In this document: piece after piece, positions 35,113-44,600 of the stretch
How positions within the stretch are numbered: the stretch's first letter is position 1
How the letters are laid out: each line of letters begins with the position of its first letter
Assembly (NCBI RefSeq): GCF_011694815.1
Contig: NZ_CP050177.1
Location: forward strand, 2,469,001-2,533,000
Source of the DNA: Streptomyces liangshanensis
Lineage (GTDB): Bacteria; Actinomycetota; Actinomycetes; Streptomycetales; Streptomycetaceae
Length of the DNA: 64,000 nt
Direction: 5' to 3'
The notes under the pieces: model-generated
Databases searched by the model: none
Told to the model about the DNA's origin: nothing
What the model saw: only the letters and a program-made list of their open reading frames with translations
Program-made: the position numbers and the translations under genes

Positions 35113-36090
35113 ATGCCCCGAGCCACTGCTCAGACGCCCACCCCGCACGAACCTCCCGCCCCCGCCACCGAGCGGGACATCGAGATCCTCCGTGACGCCC
35201 TCGGCCCGCTCAGGGACCGGGAGCAGGTCGCCGCGCGGCTCCTCGAAGCGTCCGCCAAGCACTCCTTCGACCCGGACGAGGAGTTGGACTGGGACGCGCC
35301 GGCCGAGGCCGGGAAGTGGTTCTGGCCGCCGGAACTGGTCTCCCTCTACGACACCCCGCTCTGGCGGAAGATGTCCGAGGGCCGGCGCATGGACCTGGCC
35401 AGGCACGAGGCCGCGTCGCTCGCCTCGCTCGGCATCTGGTTCGAGATCATCCTCATGCAGCTGCTGGTGCGGCACATCTACGACAAGCCCGTGACCAGCA
35501 ACCATGTCCGCTACGCGCTCACCGAGATAGCCGACGAGTGCCGGCACTCCATGATGTTCGCGAAGATGGTCGACAAGGGCGGCACCCCCTCGTACCCGGT
35601 GCCGAGGCTCTACCACAACCTCGCGCGCGTCCTCAAAACCGTGTCCACCACGCCCGGTTCCTTCGCCGCGACCCTCCTCGGGGAGGAGATCCTCGACTGG
35701 ATGCAGCGGTTGACCTTCCCCGACGAACGGGTCCAGCCGCTCGTGCGCGGGGTGACGCGGATCCATGTGGTCGAGGAGGCGCGCCATGTCCGGTACGCCC
35801 GAGAGGAGTTGCGGCGCCAGATGGTGACCGCGCCGCGCTGGGAACAGGAACTCACCCGCCTCAGCTGCGGCCAGGCCGCGCGCGTCTTCTCCGTCTGCTT
35901 CGTGAACCCGAGCGTGTACGACCACGTCGGCGTGGACCGGCGGGAGGCGGTCGCCCAGGTCCGGCTGAGCGGCCACCGGCGGGAGGTCATGCAGTCGGGC
36001 GCCCGGCGGCTGACGGACTTCCTCGACGACATCGGCGTGCTGCGCGGGCCGGGGCGGCGGATGTGGAAGGCGTCGGGGCTGCTGGCCTGA
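35113..36090 (+). CDS. AurF-like diiron oxygenase
   Basis: The 325-residue protein belongs to the AurF-like family of diiron enzymes, which oxidise arylamines or other substrates with O2. Carboxylate and His ligands are visible on ferritin-like helices: ARHEAASLASLGIWFEI, TEIADECRHSMMFAKMV, LLGEEILDWMQRL and HVVEEARHVRYAREE. An N-terminal Pro/Thr-rich stretch of about 20 residues precedes the domain. I prefer the ATG 12 nt after GAGG; a GTG four codons earlier is also open. The gene is monocistronic and carries a palindromic operator upstream. Confidence 0.87.
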   Translation: MPRATAQTPTPHEPPAPATERDIEILRDALGPLRDREQVAARLLEASAKHSFDPDEELDWDAPAEAGKWFWPPELVSLYDTPLWRKMSEGRRMDLARHEAASLASLGIWFEIILMQLLVRHIYDKPVTSNHVRYALTEIADECRHSMMFAKMVDKGGTPSYPVPRLYHNLARVLKTVSTTPGSFAATLLGEEILDWMQRLTFPDERVQPLVRGVTRIHVVEEARHVRYAREELRRQMVTAPRWEQELTRLSCGQAARVFSVCFVNPSVYDHVGVDRREAVAQVRLSGHRREVMQSGARRLTDFLDDIGVLRGPGRRMWKASGLLA

Positions 36091-36129
36091 GGGTGCGCGG
36101 AGACCGCCGGCCTGCGGGAGGATGGGTGG

Positions 36130-36414
36130 GTGAGAACTGAGGACACCCTGTTCGTCGGCGGCCCGCTGGACGGGCGCGTACTGCCCATCCTGACCGGACC
36201 GACGGGCAACCCGCCCAAGTGGTACGAGGTCCCGGTCCCGGACGCGGACGGCGGCCCGCCCACGGTGCTCACCTACCGCCGCGAACCGGCCGGGCACACG
36301 AAGCGGCTCGGGATCCAGCGCGGCTGGAAGTACGTGCACGCCCCGGAGGGCCGCGCCCCGGGCGAGGGCGGCCGGCCGCGCTGGCCCTGGTCGAAACCGG
36401 ACCGCGCGGGCTGA
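36130..36414 (+). CDS. Hypothetical small protein
   Basis: This 94-residue protein is not recognised. It starts [21 protein letters not shown], reads like a compact beta domain up to about residue 70 ([28 protein letters not shown]) and ends with a basic Gly/Pro/Trp tail. GGAGG lies 8 nt before the GTG start. The GGPLDGR motif is common in small actinobacterial and phage proteins of unknown function. It follows the oxygenase gene by 39 bp and could be cotranscribed. Confidence 0.72.
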   Translation: MRTEDTLFVGGPLDGRVLPILTGPTGNPPKWYEVPVPDADGGPPTVLTYRREPAGHTKRLGIQRGWKYVHAPEGRAPGEGGRPRWPWSKPDRAG

Positions 36415-36578
36415 CGGCGCGCCGGGGGCCGCCGCGATCCCCCACCGCGATTCCCCGCCTCGGGTGATGTTCTTGCGCCGAACCGCCCAATGGTGCGATA
36501 GCCACACCAGTAGTACCGCTCCCCCACCCCATCATCGTCGGGTACCGGACGATCCGTCCCGCAACGGGAGGTGAGGGA

Positions 36579-37910
36579 GTGTCAGCGAGAAGGCTGCGAT
36601 CCGTCTGCACGACGGCCCTGGTCACGGCAACGGCCCTCACCCTGGTGCCCTGGGGCGCGGGCGGGCCGGGGGCGGGGCGGGGGGTTTCGGTGGCGTACGG
36701 GCTCGCGGGCTCGGAGTCGGGGTCCGGCTCGGACTCGGACTCGGGCTCGGGCAGCGGTGGCGCTGGTACTCCCGGTGCGCCCGGTGCGCCTGGTGCCGCC
36801 GGGCCGGCTGCCGCGTCCGGCGGGATCGCGGGCGTGTTGGTCAGGCTCCAGCGGCTCTACCAGGAGGCCGAGGAGGCGGGAGAGGCGTTCAACGCCACGG
36901 ATGTGGAGCTGGCGCGGTTGCGGGCCGACGCCCGCCGCCTCGGCGGCGGGCTCGACCGGGCCCGTACCGCCCTCGCCCTCAGCCGGAACGAAGCCGGGCG
37001 GCTGGCCCGTGAGCAGTACCAGGGGCGGTCCGGCCTCTCCGGTTACGTACGGCTCCTCCTCGCCCGCGACCCCCAGTCCGCCCTGGACGAGGGCCACCTC
37101 ATGGAACGCGCCGCGCGCGGCAGGGCCGCCACCCTCGCCCGCCTGACCAGCGGCGAGCGGCGGGCCGGCGCCCTGGCCGACGCCTCGCGCCGGGCCCTCC
37201 AGCGGCAACAGGTGCTCGCCGCACGGCAGAAGAAGCAGCGCGACACCGTACGGGCCCGGCTCGGCGAGGTCGAGAGGATGCTCGCCTCCCTCACCCCCGG
37301 GCAGCTCGTCGCGCTGGCCGCGCTGGAGAAGGCCGCCACGGACAAGGCCCAGCGCGAGCTGATCACCTCGGGCGCGCTCGGGAACGTACCGGGCGCGAGC
37401 CCGGCGGCCGGACGGCCCGGAGCGCCGGGTCCGGCGGCAACGGGGGGTCCTCCCCGGCCCGCCACCCCCTCCCCCCGAGGCGGCGAGGCGCTCGCGTACG
37501 CCGTCGGCCAGATCGGCAAACCGTACGAGTGGGGTGCCGAGGGGCCCCGGTCCTTCGACTGCTCGGGGCTGACCTCCGAGGCCTGGGCGCGCGCCGGGGT
37601 CGCCGTCCCCCGTACCAGCCAGCGGCAGTGGCGCGACCTCCCCCGCGTGCCCCTGAACCGGCTGCGCCCCGGTGACCTGGTCGTCTACTTCCCCAAGGCC
37701 ACCCATGTGGCGATCTACCTCGGCGACGGCCTGGTGATCCAGGCCCCCCGCCCCGGCGCCCGCGTCAAGGTCTCCCCGATCGCGGCGAACCCCCTGCTCG
37801 GCGCGGTACGCCCGGACCCGGGCGCGCGCCCCCTGCCGTCGTACGAACCCCCGCGCCTGCCGCCGGGCGCCGGGAGCGGCTCCGACCTGGGCAACGACGC
37901 GGCCCCCTGA
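36579..37910 (+). CDS. Secreted NlpC/P60 peptidoglycan endopeptidase with coiled-coil domain
   Basis: The 443-residue protein has a signal peptide (RRLRSVCTTALVTATALTLVP), a Ser/Gly/Asp-rich linker, and a long coiled coil (about 85-265; LQRLYQEAEEAGEAFNATDVEL, rich in Ala/Arg/Glu). A Pro/Gly linker leads to the C-terminal NlpC/P60 domain. Its catalytic Cys is in SFDCSGLTSEAW (about residue 329) and the His in ATHVAIYLG. Such enzymes cut the stem peptide of peptidoglycan during growth and spore development. The start is GTG after GGGAGG. The 164 bp upstream contain no recognisable c-di-AMP riboswitch. Confidence 0.92.
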   Translation: MSARRLRSVCTTALVTATALTLVPWGAGGPGAGRGVSVAYGLAGSESGSGSDSDSGSGSGGAGTPGAPGAPGAAGPAAASGGIAGVLVRLQRLYQEAEEAGEAFNATDVELARLRADARRLGGGLDRARTALALSRNEAGRLAREQYQGRSGLSGYVRLLLARDPQSALDEGHLMERAARGRAATLARLTSGERRAGALADASRRALQRQQVLAARQKKQRDTVRARLGEVERMLASLTPGQLVALAALEKAATDKAQRELITSGALGNVPGASPAAGRPGAPGPAATGGPPRPATPSPRGGEALAYAVGQIGKPYEWGAEGPRSFDCSGLTSEAWARAGVAVPRTSQRQWRDLPRVPLNRLRPGDLVVYFPKATHVAIYLGDGLVIQAPRPGARVKVSPIAANPLLGAVRPDPGARPLPSYEPPRLPPGAGSGSDLGNDAAP

Positions 37911-37935
37911 CACCCCCTCGCCGGCGGCGCCTGCG

Positions 37936-38532
37936 CTACGGGCGGCCCGGCACGGTGGTGGCGGCCAACTCGCCCACCAGGGACAGGCGGTGGCGCGTGC
38001 CACCCCGGCCACCCCCGCACCACCACGCCGGCGGGTCAGCGGCGTCCGTGTCGTCCTCGTCCATGTCGCCCCCGTCCGTATCGCCCCCGTCCGGGCCGTC
38101 GGAAGCCGCGAGCCACAGGTGCGTTCCGACCTGGTGCACAGGGCAGACCGGCCAGGCCCGCCACCGCAGTTCCATGACGGTGGACTGTGCCGCGTCCGCG
38201 ACCTCGGCCAGGACCGCCGCCGCGTCGTCCGGCTCCGGCGGGTCGCCCTCCTCCAGGTCGGACGAGTTGACCGGATTGCCGTGCCATCGACCGTCCGGCA
38301 TCGCCACGTAGAGCTGTTCCCGGCCGACGGCCTCCCCGGGCAGCGGCTCGGAGGAAGGAACGGCCACCAGAATCAGCGGATCCTGGCCCCGCAGGGTCGC
38401 CCTGACGTCGCGGTTGACGACGGCGAGCGCGGCCTCGAACGCCGGCCACTCGCCCGGCTCGGCCCGCCGGGGTTCCCCTCGGTCTCGGCGGTGGTGACCA
38501 GAACCGATGCCGCCGTGCGAGAAGGAGTTCAT
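37936..38532 (-). CDS. Hypothetical acidic protein
   Basis: No known domain is recognised in this 198-residue protein. It has a His/Gly/Arg-rich N-terminus (HGGIGSGHHRRDRGEPRR), a central region (EWPAFEAALAVVNRDVRATLRGQDPLILV), a strand-like REQLYVAMPDGRWHGNPV, and a repeated acidic stretch DGGDTDGGDMDEDDTDAAD. WRAWPVCPVHQVGTHLWL could be a metal or structural Cys/His segment (CPVHQVGTH), a motif also seen in other Streptomyces hypotheticals. GACGAT lies 6 nt before the ATG. It is convergent with the NlpC gene. Confidence 0.75.
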   Translation of the reverse strand: MNSFSHGGIGSGHHRRDRGEPRRAEPGEWPAFEAALAVVNRDVRATLRGQDPLILVAVPSSEPLPGEAVGREQLYVAMPDGRWHGNPVNSSDLEEGDPPEPDDAAAVLAEVADAAQSTVMELRWRAWPVCPVHQVGTHLWLAASDGPDGGDTDGGDMDEDDTDAADPPAWWCGGGRGGTRHRLSLVGELAATTVPGRP

Positions 38533-38584
38533 CGAAGCATCGTCCCAGCTCGCGGGGGCGGGCACGCGGCCCGGCCGGGGCCGT

Positions 38585-39850
38585 TCAGCCGCCCGCCCCG
38601 GCGCCCCCCGCCCGCACCCCCGCCAGATACGCCTCCGCCCTCTCCTCCTCGTAGAAGAAGTCCTCGAAGTCCGCCGGGTCGTCGAAGCCGTTCGCGATGC
38701 GGTCCGCCACCGGCTGGAGGGTCGCGCCGGCCTGGATCAGGCGCAGGACGTGGTCGCGGGGCGGGTCCAGCATCGTGTTCGTCCACTTGGTGGCGTGCCG
38801 CGCGCTCGCCCAGAAGCCGTCGAACGCCGCCCTCATCCACGCCTCGTCGAACACCCGGTCCCCGTGCGCGAGGATCGCGTCCAGGTACGCCGCCGCGCAC
38901 TTGGACGCCGAGTTGGAACCCTGGCCGGTGACCGGGTCGTTGGCGACGACGACGTCCGCGACGCCGAGGACCAGGCCGCCGCCGGGCAGCCGGCCGACCG
39001 GGTCGCGGACGGTCGGGGTGTAGCGCCCGCAGAGCGTGGCGTTCGCGTCCGTCAGCTCGATCTTCGTGGCCCGGCCGTACTCCCACGGCGTGAACCGTTC
39101 CATCGACTCCAGTACGAGCGACAGGACGTCGGCCGGGTCCCGTACCCCCTCGAACACGTCCAGCGGCCCGCCCGGCACCCCCTCCCAGAACAGGATGTCC
39201 GCGCGCCCGCCGGTCGTCAGGGTCGGGATCACGAACAACTCCCCCACCCCCGGGACCAGGTTGCAGCGCGCCGCGTCCTCGTCGGGATGCTCGGGCCGGG
39301 GGCCGAGCCCGTGCACGTACGCGACCGCCAGCGCCCGGCGCGGGCCGCCGAACGGCGAACGCGCCGCGTCCCGGGCGAACAGGGAGACGATCTCGCCCTT
39401 GCCGGCCGAGACCAGGACGAGGTCGTACATACGCGAGAAGTGGTCCAGGTCGGAGACGGCCGCGCCATGGATGACCAACTGGCCGCCGCGCCGCGCGAAG
39501 GTGTCCATCCAGCCCGCCATCTTGACGCGCTGGTCGACGGATTGGGCGAACGCGTCGAGCCGGCCGAGCCAGTCCACGGGACGGGACAGCTCGGCCGGCG
39601 CGGCGGGATCGGCGAGGGAGACGCCGACGCCCACGATCCTGGGCGCCTGCGCCTCCCAGAAGTCCAGCCGCAGGTCACGCTCGTGCTGGAGCGCCGTGTG
39701 GAACATGCACTGGGTCGACATCACCCGGCCGGTCCTGATCTCGTCCGCCGTGCGGTTCGACATCAGCGTGACCTCGTAGCCGTACGACTGGAGTCCGAGG
39801 GCGAGTTGCAGCCCGGACTGGCCGGCCCCGACGATGAGCACCCTCCGCAC
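38585..39850 (-). CDS. Styrene monooxygenase (StyA)-like FAD-dependent oxidoreductase
   Basis: The 421-residue flavoprotein starts with the FAD-binding VRRVLIVGAGQSGLQLALGL. It continues with group E monooxygenase features: TLMSNRTADEIRTGRVMSTQCMFHTAL, VLVSAGKGE, and the second FAD motif VLGVADVVVANDPVTGQGSNSASKCA, as in StyA. Such enzymes use reduced FAD to epoxidise or hydroxylate aromatics and need a reductase partner (StyB), which is not adjacent. The GTG start has GGAG upstream. It lies 5 bp after cvnD, as the last gene of the conservon; many conservons instead end with a cytochrome P450. Confidence 0.88.
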   Translation of the reverse strand: MRRVLIVGAGQSGLQLALGLQSYGYEVTLMSNRTADEIRTGRVMSTQCMFHTALQHERDLRLDFWEAQAPRIVGVGVSLADPAAPAELSRPVDWLGRLDAFAQSVDQRVKMAGWMDTFARRGGQLVIHGAAVSDLDHFSRMYDLVLVSAGKGEIVSLFARDAARSPFGGPRRALAVAYVHGLGPRPEHPDEDAARCNLVPGVGELFVIPTLTTGGRADILFWEGVPGGPLDVFEGVRDPADVLSLVLESMERFTPWEYGRATKIELTDANATLCGRYTPTVRDPVGRLPGGGLVLGVADVVVANDPVTGQGSNSASKCAAAYLDAILAHGDRVFDEAWMRAAFDGFWASARHATKWTNTMLDPPRDHVLRLIQAGATLQPVADRIANGFDDPADFEDFFYEEERAEAYLAGVRAGGAGAGG

Positions 39851-39855
39851 GGCGG

Positions 39856-40659
39856 TTACTCCGGCGAGGACGCGAGCGCGTGACGCACCAGGGTGAAGAG
39901 GGACTTGACCGCGGTCTGCCGTTCCCGCGCGTCCATGATCAGGATGGGTACGTGCTCCGGTACGGTCAGCGCCTCGCGTACGTCCTCCGGCTCGAAGGGC
40001 GGGGTGCCCTCGAAGTGGTTGACGGCCACGATGTACGGCAGCCCGCAGCTCTCGAAGTAGTCCAGCGCCGGGAAGCAGTCGGGCAGGCGGCGGGTGTCGG
40101 CCAGCACGACCGCGCCGATCGCGCCCCGTACCAGGTCGTCCCACATGAACCAGAAACGCTGCTGGCCCGGCGTACCGAACAGGTACAGCACCAGGTCGTC
40201 GTCGAGCGTGATGCGGCCGTAGTCCATCGCCACGGTCGTGGTGAGCTTGTCGGGCGTGTGCGTGACGTCGTCGAGCTCGGCGCCCGCCTGGGTCATCAGC
40301 GCCTCGGTCTGGAGCGGCGGGATCTCGGAGACCGACCCGACGAAGGTCGTCTTGCCGACGCCGAACCCGCCCGCGATCACGATCTTGGTGGCGACGGGAG
40401 CGCGGGTGCGGTCCAACTGCCAGGCCCTGGCGTCCTCTTCGGGCACCATGAGGGGCGCGTCGTCGGAGGTGTCGGCCGTGCTCCTCTTCTTCCCGGGGGG
40501 CCGGGTGAAGAGGTCCTGCGGGTCGGCGGTGCCGACCTTGTTGTCGTGCTCGGCCTTGTCGTGCTCGGCCTTGTTGTCCCCGACCTCCCGGTCGGTGGCC
40601 TCGTGCCCGGTCGCCCCCTGTTCGGCGACATCGGAGAGGTCAGATACGGCGGAGTCCAC
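39856..40659 (-). CDS. cvnD: Conservon small GTPase-like ATP/GTP-binding protein
   Basis: CvnD proteins are small G-protein-like switches of the conservon membrane complex. The 267-residue protein has a charged N-terminal extension (about 80 residues with repeated DKAEHDN), then the P-loop GGFGVGKTTFVGSV, switch motif FGTPGQQRFWFMW, and VNHFEG in place of NKxD, as is usual in this family. The GTG start overlaps the end of cvnC by 20 bp. The extension is longer than in typical CvnD proteins of about 190-200 residues. Confidence 0.92.
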   Translation of the reverse strand: MDSAVSDLSDVAEQGATGHEATDREVGDNKAEHDKAEHDNKVGTADPQDLFTRPPGKKRSTADTSDDAPLMVPEEDARAWQLDRTRAPVATKIVIAGGFGVGKTTFVGSVSEIPPLQTEALMTQAGAELDDVTHTPDKLTTTVAMDYGRITLDDDLVLYLFGTPGQQRFWFMWDDLVRGAIGAVVLADTRRLPDCFPALDYFESCGLPYIVAVNHFEGTPPFEPEDVREALTVPEHVPILIMDARERQTAVKSLFTLVRHALASSPE

Positions 40660-41125
40660 TCAGCACCCTTTCCAGCAGCGCTCTGTCGGGCTGGCCGTCG
40701 CCGTGCCCTGTCCCGTACACACGAATCTTTCCCTGGTCGGCCAGGTCGCTGAGCAGCACCCTGACCACGCCCAACGGCATCTTGAGCAGCGCCGATATCT
40801 CGGCGACTGTGCGCATACGGCGGCACAGCTCGACGATCGCCAGCATCTCCGGCATCACGCCGGGGGGCGGCCCGCCATCGGTCAACTCCTTGCGTTCCTC
40901 GGGCGGTTCGATCGCGGCGACGAACGTCTCCACGAGCAGGACGTGCCCGAAACGGGTACGGCCGCCGGTGAGCGAGTACGGGCGGACCCGGGTGGGCCTG
41001 CGGTCCGACCCGCGCACCGGCAGCCTGCGTCCTCGACCGCCGTGCGAGCTGTCGTGGCCGTCCGCGCCACCCACGGTGCCGCCGGTGCCGTCAGCGGCAT
41101 CGGTGGCACCGTCGGCGGGCGTCAT
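40640..41125 (-). CDS. cvnC: Conservon DUF742 protein
   Basis: The 161-residue protein has the DUF742 signature: RVRPYSLTGGRTR, then a winged-helix-like core MLAIVELCRRMRTVAEISALLKMPLGVVRVLLSDLADQGKI. The family includes multi-component regulators; CvnC is thought to sit in the complex with CvnA, B and D. The N-terminus is Gly/Asp-rich. It overlaps cvnB by 4 bp and cvnD by 20 bp, so all are translationally coupled. Confidence 0.92.
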   Translation of the reverse strand: MTPADGATDAADGTGGTVGGADGHDSSHGGRGRRLPVRGSDRRPTRVRPYSLTGGRTRFGHVLLVETFVAAIEPPEERKELTDGGPPPGVMPEMLAIVELCRRMRTVAEISALLKMPLGVVRVLLSDLADQGKIRVYGTGHGDGQPDRALLERVLSGLRRI

Positions 41126-41604
41126 TCGGCGCTCTCCATCGATTTGCGTAGCTCGTCCCGCACTTCGGGTGTCAGTACGTGTCCGGCGCGGCCCACGAAC
41201 AGTGCCATGTGGTACGCCACGACGCTCATGTCGCAGTCGGGGCCGCCGTGCACCCCGAGCAGCGAACCGTCGCTGATCACCATGACGAAGACACTGCCCT
41301 CCTCCATGGCGACCATGGTCTGCTTGACCCCGCCGCCGTCCATGAGCTTGGCGGCGCCGATCGTGAGGCTGCCGATGCCGGACACGATGGTGGCCAGATC
41401 GGCGCTGGAGCCGCGCGGGCCCTCCCGGGTCACGGTGGTGGCCGCCTCGGCGTTCTGCTCCGGGTCGGAGGAGAGGAGCAGCAGTCCGTCGGACGAGACG
41501 ACGGCGACCGAACGCGCTCCTGGTACCTCCTCGACCAGATTGCTCAACAGCCAGTGCAGGTTACGGGCTTCGCTGCTCAGTCCGAATGTGCCGGTCGCAG
41601 TCAA
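41122..41604 (-). CDS. cvnB: Conservon roadblock/LC7-domain protein
   Basis: The 160-residue protein is a roadblock/LC7 family member: LHWLLSNLVEEVPGARSVAVVSSDGLLLLSS, then SLTIGAAKLMDGGGVKQTMVAMEEGSVFVMVISDGSLLGV. Roadblock proteins bind or regulate small GTPases, here CvnD. It is about 20 residues longer than typical CvnB because of a C-terminal helical tail (TPEVRDELRKSMESAE). It overlaps cvnA by 4 bp at its start and cvnC by 4 bp at its end. Confidence 0.94.
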   Translation of the reverse strand: MTATGTFGLSSEARNLHWLLSNLVEEVPGARSVAVVSSDGLLLLSSDPEQNAEAATTVTREGPRGSSADLATIVSGIGSLTIGAAKLMDGGGVKQTMVAMEEGSVFVMVISDGSLLGVHGGPDCDMSVVAYHMALFVGRAGHVLTPEVRDELRKSMESAE

Positions 41605-44600
41605 CTGCGTGCCTCCTCGACTGTCTCCCCCGTCTCTTCGGTATGTACCGCGGTCTGCTCCTCGGGCATGGTCTGCTCCGCGAGCTCGGCCTCGACGTCG
41701 CGCCGGCCGTTCTTCGCCCCCTGGTGGAAGCCGCCGAGCCTGCGGCGCAGCTCTTCCGCGTCGATGCTCCCGGTCCGCTCCTGGGGGGCGAGGGGGACTG
41801 GCGTGACGATCTTGGGGGTCCGCTTGGGCAGGCCCTTGTCGGTGAGGCGTTCCCCTCGGGCGGGGGCGGGGGATCCGTCCCCCGTTCCGGGCAGGGGCGC
41901 GCCCGGCTGCCGGGGCAGCCGCATGGTGAAGGTGTCCTGGTCGGGGGTACGTTCATGGGCGTCGGGCCCGATGGCGTACGGCCCCCCGGCGGTCTCGGGG
42001 GCGGGGTCGGACGAGGGGTCCCGTACGGCGGCGGCGGCCCGCAGGGCGGCCGCGGCGGCCTCCGCCGCGTCCACGCCACCGACCTGGCCACCCGCCGCGC
42101 TCCGCGCCTCGGCGGCGGCCCACAGGGCTTCCTCCGCGGCTGCGGCGTCCTCGGCGTTCAGCCGGTCGACGGCCGCGCTCAGGGCCTCGGCGGCGGAGAC
42201 GTGCTCCTCGTCCGGGCCACCCGTCGCGGCGGCGCGCGCCTCGGCGGCGTCCACACCACCGGCGCCCCCACTCGCCGCGCTCCGCGCCGCCGCGGCGGCC
42301 CAGAGGGCCTCCTCGGCGGCAGCGGCGTCCTCGGCGTTCAGCCGGGTGACGGCCGCGCTCAGGGCGTCGGTCGGGGCGTCGGTCGCGGCGGGCACGACAC
42401 CCTGACTCCGGGCTTCGGCCGCGGCCCAGAGGGCCTCCTCGTCGGCGTCCGCGTCCCGCTCGGGCTCGGCGACAACCTCGCTTCGCCCACTCCGCGCCTC
42501 GGCGGCCGCCCACAACGCTTCCTCGTCGGCGGCAGCGGCGTCCACATCGGCGGCCCGGCCCGGCCCGGAGACCTCGGCCGAGTCCGCACGGTCGGCGCGG
42601 CCCGACGCGTCGGCGTCCGCCGTGCCCCGCCCGGAACCGGTGGCCCCGCTCCGGGCTTCCGCGGCCGCCCACAGCGCTTCCTCGTCGGCGTCCACCGCCC
42701 GCGCGCCGCCACGGCGGCGCGGCAGAACGGCGTCCGCCGCACCCGCACCCGCGCCGGCATCCGCCGCGTCCCGAGCCGACCCGGCGTTCCCGCTCCGGGC
42801 CTCCGCGGCCGCCCACAGGGCTTCCTCCGCCGCCGTGGCGTCCTCGGCCTCGGCCTCGGTCCCGGCCTGCGCACGGCCGTCCGTACGGGCGTCGCCGTCG
42901 GCGCGACGGTCCGCCCCGGCGTCAGAGCCGGCGCCCGAGGCGGCGGCTTCCGCGGCCTCCGCAGCCTCCGCAGCTTCAGCGGCCTCCGCCTTCAGGATCG
43001 CCTGTTCGGCCGCCACCACCAGCGGGTCCGGCTCCGAACGACCGGGCAGCGCACGGGAGTCGGACTCCGCCTCCGGGCCGGTCGGCCGAACGGCCGACGC
43101 CTTGCCCTTCGACCGGTCCTTCGACTTCCCCTTCGTCCTGTCCTTCGCCCGCGGCCCACGCGACTCACCCTGCTCCGCCGCGACCGCCACCGCCGGGAGC
43201 AGCGCCTGCGGCAGGACGACCACCGCCGCCACACCACCCTGCTCGTGCTCGCGCAGTTCGACCCGTACCCCGTGACGCGCGGCCAGCAGCCCCGTCACGC
43301 GCAGGCCGAGCCCGTCGGCCACCTGGCCGGTGCCCGCCTCCGGTTCGGCCGTCGGGTCGGCGAGGCGGCCGTTCAGTTCGTCGAGGCGCGCCGCCGAGAG
43401 GCCGACGCCCCGGTCCTGGACGGAGAGCATCACCTCGCCGTTCTCCAACAGCCAGCCGGACAGCTCCACATCGGCTTCCGACGGCGAGAACGACGCGGCG
43501 TTCTCCAGCAGTTCGGCCACCAGGTGGCTGAGGTCGTCCGCGACGAACCCGGCCACCTGGATGTGCTGCGGCAGCTCCTGGATCGTGACCCGCTCGTACC
43601 GCTCGATCTCACTGACCGCCGCGCGCAGGACATCCACGAGCGGTACGGGCCCGGTGGGCGCGTGGGCGTGCTCGTACCCCGCGAGCAGCAGCAGGTTCTC
43701 GCTGTGCCGCCGCATGACCGTCGCCAGGTGGTCGACCTTGAAGAGCGTGGCGAGCCGGTCCGGCTCCTGCTCCCGCTCCTCCAGGCCCTCGATGACGGCG
43801 AGTTGGCGCTCGACCAGGCCGAGCGTGCGCAGCGACAGGTTGACGAAGGTGTGGTGCACGGTGTGGCGCAGCTGCTGGAGCTGGACGCCGATCTCGGCCG
43901 TGGCCTCCTGGAGTTCGGCCCGCTGCGCGACGATCTCCTCGCGGGCCGCGATCAGGTCGCCGCGCTCGCTCGCCGGCGTCCCCGCAGGGCCGGCGGGCGT
44001 CCCCGTACCGCCCGGGAGCCGCGCCGGACCCGCCGCGGCCTTCTCCGTACCGGTGGCGGAAAGCTCTCCCGTACGCGCCGAGAGGTCGAGCAGCTTGCCG
44101 TGCAGTGTGTTGAGGGACCGTACGACCTGCGCGAACTCGTCGTTGCGGCCGGTGAACCTGATCGGCTCCTCGGTCCCGGGCGCGGCGGAGATCCGGGCCG
44201 CGCCGATCCGCAGGACGGCGAGCGGCCGGGTGAGCGTACGGGCGACGGCCGTGGACACGCCGACGGCGATCAGCAGGCAGCCGCCGAGGAGCGCGACGCG
44301 CAGCTCCAGGTCGGTGACGCCGTCGTCGCGGAGCTTCTCCAGCCGGGCGACCTGGCTGGAGCCGAGGCCGGACTCGACGCCGCGCATCTGGTCGATCCGG
44401 GCGGAGAGCGCCGCGCCGACCTTCTCCTGGTCGGCCTCGCGCTCGGACGAGGACAGCTCGGGCCGGTCGGTGAGGCGGGTGAGGAAGCCGTCGGCGGCCT
44501 TGACGTCGGGGCCGGTGACGGTGGCCGCGAAGGAGTCGCGGGCCTCGGCGCCGGCGGCCTGGTCGAAGTCGGCGAGGGCGCCCAGCTCCCGTACGCGGGA

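Noticed and set aside
36415..36578. c-di-AMP (ydaO) riboswitch before the NlpC/P60 gene
   Set aside because: Such riboswitches often precede Streptomyces wall hydrolases, but the conserved core sequences are not visible here.
31105..39850. A natural-product gene cluster (azoreductase, amidase, diiron oxygenase, flavoprotein)
   Set aside because: The genes are on different strands with separate control, and no core synthase, carrier protein or exporter is present.
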